From assembly GCF_000516985.1 (NCBI RefSeq), contig NW_006917100.1, forward strand, positions 1,973,490 to 2,037,489: a DNA stretch of 64,000 nucleotides, read 5' to 3'. Shown piece by piece: positions 58,084 through 64,000 of this stretch (position 1 is its first letter; every line of letters begins with the position of its first letter). The translations under genes and the position numbers were made by a program. The notes below the pieces were generated by a model. That model was not told the DNA's origin and did no database searches. It saw only the letters and a list, made by a program, of their open reading frames with translations. The DNA comes from Pestalotiopsis fici W106-1 (lineage: Eukaryota; Ascomycota; Sordariomycetes; Amphisphaeriales; Sporocadaceae).

Positions 58084-58541
58084 AGCTGTTCAAAAGAAAG
58101 CTTTTTGTTTTTGTGCGGCGAGGGGGCGATGATCATCGGAACAGTTCGCATGCGGTCAGTTAATATCTGCTTGGATCTCATGAGGTTTTACCAGCACTTT
58201 GTCCAATCCGAATGTAAAGCGGTCAGAAAGCCATTTTTTTTTTTGCAGAATAGGCACAGAAAATGTTGACAAGGGTAAAGTCTATCCACGACAGCTTCCT
58301 TCCGATGTCTTCGGTCACAACCATGGCAAGCATTCGCGCAACCTCGAAATTGGAAGATTGTGATAGTTCCGATCATCCTGATAATCAACATCACTCGCCA
58401 TGTCCCACAATTAATATCCATATTCCTTCCACATGAAATCTGGTGCACCCGCAATTGCTAAAACGTCACATGCCGTTCAATCATTTCTTGCCCTTCTAGC
58501 GAAAATTTGAATTGAAATAGGGACATAGCCATGAATATGAA
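58084..58541. other. convergent 3' intergenic region
   Basis: 458 bp between paralog A and the 2EXR gene stops; AT-rich, nothing recognised. Confidence 0.5.
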
Positions 58542-59215
58542 TCATGATGATGTTAGAAGATGCTTCACTTGTGCGAGCTGTGGAGCAGTGAGAGGTTCGG
58601 TGACGTGCCCGAATGTAACCCATGTCAGGCCGTTGTCAATCTTCACAGGCCGCGGTTTTAAATAGACTACACGGTACACTCCAGAAAATAAATCATCATG
58701 TTCAAAGTCACAAGTCTGACCCGACAAGATGTCTGCCCTGACCCTTTGCACGACCCAGACTGGAGTGAAATTGCGAAGCAACGTTATTTTGTCCAAGTTA
58801 AGCCGGATGTTTCCCTTGAATTGGCGGCGCTCCGCTAGCATCTGAGGAGGGCGTCGAAAGCAAACTGGAATGAGTGGGTAAGCTTCCGAAGCACAATCAG
58901 TAATGAAGTCAAGAACATACAGTAAACGTTCAGTTCCACATTGTAAATCTTCATGGCAAGAGTACGCGGAGCCGTGCTGACTAGGGAGATGGATGATATG
59001 AGCTGCTTATTGAGGACTATACCCTCGCACGCTTTGTCAAAGATCAAAACCATATGTTTGACTTCTTCTAGTAGCGCGAAATCCCAAATGATATTCTGTA
59101 TCTCCTGAGGTAATCTTTTGAAGGGGGGAAACTTGGTAAGGGGCTTGGTTTTGACCTTGTGCTTGTATCTGCCATGGCGCTTGCGGCTACGCTTTGAAGC
59201 CTTTGACTTTGCCAT
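58542..59215 (-). CDS. 2EXR-domain protein
   Basis: Exons 58921-59215 and 58542-58864 join at phase 1 (GTATGT donor, CATTCCAG acceptor) for 205 aa. A strongly basic start (MAKSKASKRSRKRHGRYKHK) is followed by FPPFKRLPQEIQNIIWDFAL (about 36-55), the opening of the 2EXR domain, a short motif found in many lineage-expanded filamentous-ascomycete proteins of unknown role. The C-terminal exon begins FCFRRPPQMLAERRQFK and ends in TAPQLAQVKHLLTSS. The frame extends upstream to 59329, but the ATG at 59215 gives a normal distance to the domain. The basic leader may direct it to the nucleus. It lies between the two unknown paralogs, on the opposite strand. Confidence 0.72.
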
Positions 59216-60181
59216 TTCACTCGTCTTGCGAAGCAAAGTTCTTGTCTTAGGGTGTGTGAGCAGCATGAAAACCAATAAAAGGGAACTTGTGGTGTACCAG
59301 AATTTTAACTCCAATTGACGTGAGGGCATTTGCGTCTAGCCGCCGAAGGCACTTGTGTGTACAAAGCGACAACCAATCAGGCCACCAGTGCCTGGTGAGA
59401 AAGAAAAGCTGCAGCCCTGAATCAAGTACTTCATTGAATATCTTGTGGAGATTGACATCATAAGAAGAACTTAGACAAGTTGATGCCTGTGCCTTCTCTT
59501 GTTTGTGAAGCTCCAATTTTTCGGATCTGCCTAAATATACAGCATTCCGTGACTGAGAGCTGTTTGATGGATATCGTCATGTCAGAATGCCCTATAAAGG
59601 ACAATGAATCAAAGCGCTTGCACCAACTCATCTGCAAAATACTGTAAGTGTTGCGCATAAATGTCTAGGTTTCAGTCATGCTGGATTGTCACTCATCATG
59701 GAACGAACAGGCAGCAAACATGAATAATTTTCGTGAAGACATAAAAATCTGCAAACGTAGTAGTACAAGGCAGATAAAAATATATCTTGAAACATGTCAT
59801 CAGCTTCTTTGATGAGATTTAGCCGGCGATCCAAATAGGTCAGCAGACAATGGCACCGATTTGATTCCGATGTCAAATCCAGATCAACCAAATTGACTCA
59901 GGCGATGGACTGGCCGTTACGTCAGAATGTCATTCAGATGACTAGATACAGCCAAGAGCCTCCGAATCGAATGAAAACTAGAACGCGAGGCCTCTTGTTG
60001 CACCCTTTGAGCCTGGGCGACAAACCATAAAGCCGGGGATTCTTTGTGCCCTGAAAAAAGAAAGGACCTGAGAGGGATGATGAAGAAACCTCATGTTGAG
60101 GTTTCACTCTTTCTGGTACCCAAGCGACATGTTCAATTGAAGTAAACGTTGAATATCACAGGCAAGCAAGGTGCAGAAGAA
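59216..60181. promoter_or_regulatory. divergent region, 2EXR gene / paralog B
   Basis: 966 bp between divergent starts. A minus-strand frame at 59247-59516 (89 codons) has an ordered, Trp/Leu-rich composition and might be a relic of a longer 2EXR-type gene, but nothing proves it. A perfect hairpin lies at 60085-60105. Confidence 0.5.
60085..60105 (+). repeat. perfect 9-bp palindrome with 3-nt loop
   Basis: GAAACCTCA, loop TGT, TGAGGTTTC. It ends 77 bp upstream of the paralog B ATG, so it may lie in the 5' UTR as an RNA hairpin or act as a DNA-binding palindrome. Confidence 0.7.
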
Positions 60182-61118
60182 ATGGAGGTGCGCCTCCAAG
60201 AAATCAAGGAGTTAGCAGTGAGGGTTCTACAACCAGGCTACCCACTGCATTTGCCCGCCCAAGGACACGAATTGCTTCCTACACATCTACAATGGATTCT
60301 CTCAGTCGACCACGAGCCAAAGACAGGCTGCTATGCTCTTCTTCTGCTTAACAAGCGGGCTGTACTGGAAATACCAGACGATAACGACAGGCAACACTAC
60401 GCACCGCGCATCGCCTTCTTCCACAGCGAGAGGAGCCGCCAAAAATGCCAATGCGTAGACTTCAATTACCTCGGCGTTCCGTACTCGGAGATCGTACACA
60501 TGGACAAGGTGGCCAACAAGTCGGCAAGGATCCTAGCCAACCGATGGGCCGAGTCCGGGTTCGACATCTGGATACACTACCAGAACCTCTGGGCGGGCGT
60601 CGCGTCCATGGCACTATCGCCGACCGGGAGACCCAAGTGGCACAAGCAAGTCATTCCCACGTTCAATTATGACTGGCCGCGGTCCTTTTGCGAGCTCATC
60701 TTTCTCGACTTGTGGCAGCACGGCGTTGCCTTCGACTCGAGCGTGCCCCGGTTGCACGCCGTGGCCAACAATGAAGCTCTTGGTCTCTACAAGGAGGAGA
60801 TGAGGCGCATATGCACCGAGGCCACGGTGCGCGATGCCAGACGCAGAGGTAACGACTATGCGCTATTCTTTGCCAAAGAGGTAGGACGAGATTTCTTTGC
60901 AGTTTGTGTGAAATGGCCATTGAGTATTTGAATCGCTGATACTCTCTGCCAACTAGGTTTGTGCCCAGTCCGAGCTTCTCTTGATGCGGCGCAAGTATGC
61001 TTTCATGGATTTCGGCCCAAAACATGCTGAATTTGTTCCAAGCAGCGAGAGGTGCCTGATGCGTCGGCAGTCCACTGGCGCGTTGCGAGGATTAGCAGCT
61101 CAGTTATCTGCCGCCTAG
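60182..61118 (+). CDS. protein of unknown function, member B of a local paralog pair
   Basis: Exons 60182-60880 and 60957-61118 (phase 0, GTAGGA donor, CAACTAG acceptor) give 286 aa, starting at MEVRLQEIKEL. The region about 40-185 parallels the gene at 57028: QWILSVD, GCYALLLLNKRAVLEI, PRIAFFHSERS, CQCVDF, KSARILANRWAESGFDIW, YQNLW, GRPKWHKQVIPTF and CELIFLDLWQHGVAF. The C-terminal part (VCAQSELLLMRRKYAFMDFG onward) differs. The frame is open further upstream but without an ATG. There is no signal peptide or membrane span and the role is unknown. Shared blocks with conserved aromatic and Cys residues argue for a real fold rather than chance. Confidence 0.75.
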
Positions 61119-61577
61119 AGAAGGCCAGAGGTCATTTCGGTCTCTGTCTACTGTTTGAATATATAGAATGGGTCGACTGGTCTACTTCGGTATTCATGTT
61201 GGAGAGTTTCTCGGGGAGCATATCGCACGAAAATGTACGATGAAGGGTGGAAGTCTCTTGATTTCGGAAAAAATAGGTCGTTTGCCAACCACAAGTCACA
61301 AAGATCCAATGACAGAACGATAACAAAAAGCTCGTCAGTGCCGTGGCCACCGACGTAAGAACTCATGTTTTTTCTGATCTGACGAAATGATGGTTTTCGC
61401 GGGGGCCCGGGTTTCGAATCCAAACGAGCACGCAGGGCCATGGGCACTTTTTTGACTTTTATTCTGTCAAATTCAAAAACGGGCTGTTTTATGTGTAAGC
61501 AGTGTGTTTTCACTATTGAGTAATTTTGACATATCTTGAAAATACGATACCCGTTCATTACCAACAGTGTCGCGGTT
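61119..61577. other. convergent 3' intergenic region
   Basis: 459 bp between paralog B and HRI1 stops. A minus-strand frame of 138 codons crosses it but overlaps the end of the B gene region and has no recognisable features. Confidence 0.5.
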
Positions 61578-62344
61578 TTACCAACTCTCTACACAAACCC
61601 AAGTCCATCCATTCGGCGTTTCGAACTTGTCAGACGCATTAGGTCCTCTTTTGACATTTTGAGGAAATGCCTCATGTCTGCCTACTTCGGCGATGATCGT
61701 CTTTGTCTCGCCATGACCAAGCTCCCATCTGAATAGCCCAATGTCTCCGTTTTCCCTCAAAACTCCTTGCACCAAGTCGCCTATTCGAACCACCAGTCCC
61801 TTGTTGTCTCCATGCTCATACTTCAGGACATATCCCGAGCTGTCCTCGACGCCTTCCTCATCTAGTTTAATCCCACTAACCCAGGACTCTTCGTACATCT
61901 CATCCAGGCCCGAATCCGGATTGACCATGTGACCCCTTTCCAGGCTTTCGCCTTTGTCCTCACCAGGAAACATGTCGCCCTCGTCACGGACGGCGGCTGC
62001 ATCCACATGTCGGGAATCAATCCAGTGCGTAAAGACGGAATGCGGAGGAACAACCGAGTCGTCATGCATTGAGGTCCCTGCGAATGCCCAATCTACTCGC
62101 GCGAGCTCCCGGACGGGTAGGCTAGCCTCAGACGCGGGGATGAGTAGTAACCTTACATCCACAAATCGCCGCTGTGGGGAGGTCAGGACCCTCGTGGAAG
62201 TAGGCTCTGAAGCTGGGGCATCCTGTCGTACGGTTAGTTTCTACAAATATTTGGGGTCATCATGGCAGTTAGCGCTGCCGGAACACTTGCACCCCATTTG
62301 ATGTATTTCCGGATGGATATGGATGGTTTTGGTTGACGGGTCAT
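61578..62344 (-). CDS. HRI1: HRI1-family protein
   Basis: Exons 62285-62344 (20 codons, MTRQPKPSISIRKYIKWGAS) and 61578-62222 join at phase 0 for 234 aa. The donor is GTTCCG, weak but with a GCTAAC branch point before a CGACAG acceptor. Family blocks are SEPTSTRVLTSPQRRFVDVR (about 25-44), WAFAGTS, THWIDSRH, DEGDMFPGEDKGESLERGHM, EESW, GLVVRIGDLVQGVLRENGD and FRWELG. Hri1 is a small two-barrel protein found in fungi; in yeast it binds the casein kinase Hrr25 and its function is not settled. The short first exon is easily missed, and without it the protein would lack its N-terminal strand. Divergent from the P450 at the right edge. Confidence 0.88.
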
Positions 62345-63558
62345 AATGGTGGCGAATCTTGCAGGGCTTGCAGCAGTGATCGGTTTGCAGTGCCTCCTGT
62401 GAGTGCGATGCAATGAGCGTAGGTCGCCAACGATGATCGGGAAGCGCCTTATCGCTTATCGCCAAATGCGGAGTATATGGCGACACTATTTTGTACTATA
62501 TGATGCGAAATTGTAACACTTGTAGCTGGCCAATTGACAAATCTCCTTGTAATGTTCATAACATGGATTGTAGTCCCCCTATTCTCTAGTCAGCCAAACT
62601 CTCAATCGAATGGAGATTATCCGTTTTGAGGCCAATCATATTTCAAACATCTAGAACATGGCGATCATCCAAGTCAGATGATCCACTACTGAGTTACTGG
62701 GTCTATTGTACTGGCTGGATTGTTCATCTGAATCCCGACTACTACTTCGTAGGTCGCTATGCGGTGTTTATTTGCCCCGGAAAATGCCCAACCTCACGAG
62801 GGATATATAATTCATCATCTTCACTCACATAGCCCTAACACAAATGCTATGTAACACAATCTTAGCAAGCCAGTCTAGAATCAGGGGTGGCTCATGGCCT
62901 TCAGTCAATACTCCACCTGACCCTGGTCCTCGTATCACAGACTAGCCATTACAGAGATAGATAGAGTCAACAACCTATCGGGCTGAGAGATGTCAGGGCC
63001 GACAATTGTGCCCTGTAGCTGGCAGCCTGTGTGGCATTCCATACACTAGCCAGTCTCCGCACCGAAACTCACAGACCTTGGGAGATATACTGCTCGCTTA
63101 TTCATATTATACAGCGCGAGCCAATTAAAAAAAAGGTCACAATCACTATAAGCGACTCTCCTCGATTCACTGTAAAATCAATATCTGTGTTGCCACGTGC
63201 TGAGTAACAACCCACCTTTTCTGCAATGTCCTTGACTAACACACTTGCATACTACTACCGAGGCAGACCCAAGCTGCTGTCCAGGGTCTCTATTGAGCCT
63301 ACCAACTACCTATCTCGTGGCGGCGGGGTCCTCCCCCCTGCGACTGCATTTTGTTTGTGGATCACAAAGACCGCAGTCAGCATGGTTTCGACTGGGCAAT
63401 GTGTCGCACGATCTCGCTAGTAGGTACTACTTAAGAGGCTGGCAAATTCCGCTTATCACCTTTTTTTTTTTTTGACTTATTCGTCGGGATCTTCCCTTGT
63501 CTCGCCAAAGTCTCTTCCTTTTCATCCCAAAGGGGAAAGTTTGTTTGAGAAAACCGCC
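62345..63558. promoter_or_regulatory. divergent region, HRI1 / P450
   Basis: 1.2 kb with no gene seen. AT-rich around 62600-63200 (for example GGGATATATAATTC near 62800) and a T13 run at 63461-63473, about 85 bp before the P450 ATG. Confidence 0.5.
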
Positions 63559-64000
63559 ATGGACGCTCTTCGCGGACAGGAGCTGAGCTGGGTGAATGGC
63601 ACCAACGCCATCATCACGCTGGGCTGTGTCTGGCTTGGTTATCATGTACTCGTTGCGCTGTACAATATTTCGCCGTTTCATCCTCTTGCGCGGTTCCCCG
63701 GTCCCAAGATCGCGGCGGCCACATATCTTTATGAAGCCTACTTTGACTGGATCCTAGTCGGTCGCTATACACATGAGATCCGCGACATGCATGCGAAATA
63801 TGGTTAGTCTTGCGCTGAGACTGACGAGTTCTGTCTTGATTCGACTCGCAAAGAAGAATCCGCTAAATGTCCAGTATATAGGTCCAATTGTCAGGATCAA
63901 CCCAGATGAGCTTCATTGCGATGATCCCTACTTTACAGATGAGATCTATGCTATTGGTGGCAGAATTCGAGACAAGTGGCAGCACCAGATCAACACGGGC
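63559..64000 (+). CDS. cytochrome P450 monooxygenase, partial (3' end outside window)
   Basis: Exon 63559-63802 and exon 63882->64000 join at phase 1. The visible 121 residues hold an N-terminal membrane anchor ([20 protein letters not shown], 15-34), the Pro-rich hinge [16 protein letters not shown] and the start of the catalytic domain, [19 protein letters not shown] then [11 protein letters not shown]. This opening is characteristic of the large fungal group often annotated as trichodiene-oxygenase-like or benzoate-4-hydroxylase-like microsomal P450s; these names are by similarity only. The haem-binding Cys lies beyond the window. It may belong to a secondary-metabolite cluster to the right, which cannot be tested here. 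Confidence 0.9.

Noticed and set aside
61410..61435. B-box-like GGGTTTCGAATCC
   Set aside because: No matching A box at the right distance and no T-stem pairing on either strand.
61148..61564. 138-codon minus-strand frame between paralog B and HRI1
   Set aside because: No recognisable motif, crosses a convergent 3' region, and composition looks random.

Overview
This window looks like nuclear DNA of a filamentous ascomycete (Pezizomycotina, most likely Sordariomycetes and plausibly Hypocreales). The evidence is short introns of roughly 45-85 bp with GTAAGT-like donors and CTAAC-like branch points, mixed-strand genes without operons, and family content typical of moulds: a Zn(II)2Cys6 regulator, a CYP505-type self-sufficient P450, a HET-C2-like glycolipid transfer protein, a tannase/feruloyl esterase, a bilirubin-oxidase-like multicopper oxidase and a 2EXR protein. 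Species cannot be named from the sequence alone. I rebuilt 23 protein genes by following reading frame across splice sites. Two of them (left edge and right edge) run off the window. No rRNA, convincing tRNA, CRISPR or intact transposon was seen.

Layout. 1-1383 (-): 5' part of a Zn2Cys6 transcription factor. 1384-6344: 5 kb without a supportable gene. 6345-10912 (+): amidase, then a METTL16-type RNA m6A methyltransferase. 11392-15306 (-): ten-exon CYP505 P450/reductase fusion with a damaged exon 2 donor. 16199-17258 (-) ESF2 and 17870-19415 (+) aldehyde dehydrogenase share a divergent promoter. 20470-22341 (+) is a DHA1-type MFS transporter facing ERG8 phosphomevalonate kinase (22755-24253, -). 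25396-34764 holds a secreted glycosidase-like protein of unknown function, a divergent sugar permease, PAN6 pantothenate synthetase and a secreted GH125 exo-mannosidase. 35219-39974 (-): YER152C-like aminotransferase, ESA1 histone acetyltransferase and RNase H2 subunit C. 42158-45335 (+): cyclopropane-fatty-acid-synthase-like enzyme and glycolipid transfer protein. 45784-53332 (-): multicopper oxidase and tannase, separated by 3.8 kb of empty DNA. 55175-62344: NMD3, then a lineage-variable block with two paralogous genes of unknown function around a 2EXR gene, then HRI1. 63559-end: start of another P450.

How the genes fit together. Most are independent housekeeping functions: ribosome assembly and export (ESF2, NMD3), U6/mRNA methylation, NuA4 acetylation, RNase H2, and sterol and pantothenate biosynthesis. 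Between them sit nutrient-scavenging and detoxification genes (amidase, CYP505, secreted hydrolases, MCO, tannase, permeases). The likeliest functional grouping is the 25-35 kb carbohydrate block, where a secreted toroid-like protein and a permease share one promoter region with a GH125 gene nearby. The most unusual points are the apparent two-base lesion in CYP505, the unknown paralog pair at 57-61 kb, and several strong non-coding structures (two 11-bp inverted repeats with 16-nt spacers, a G-quadruplex motif, a perfect 9-bp hairpin).
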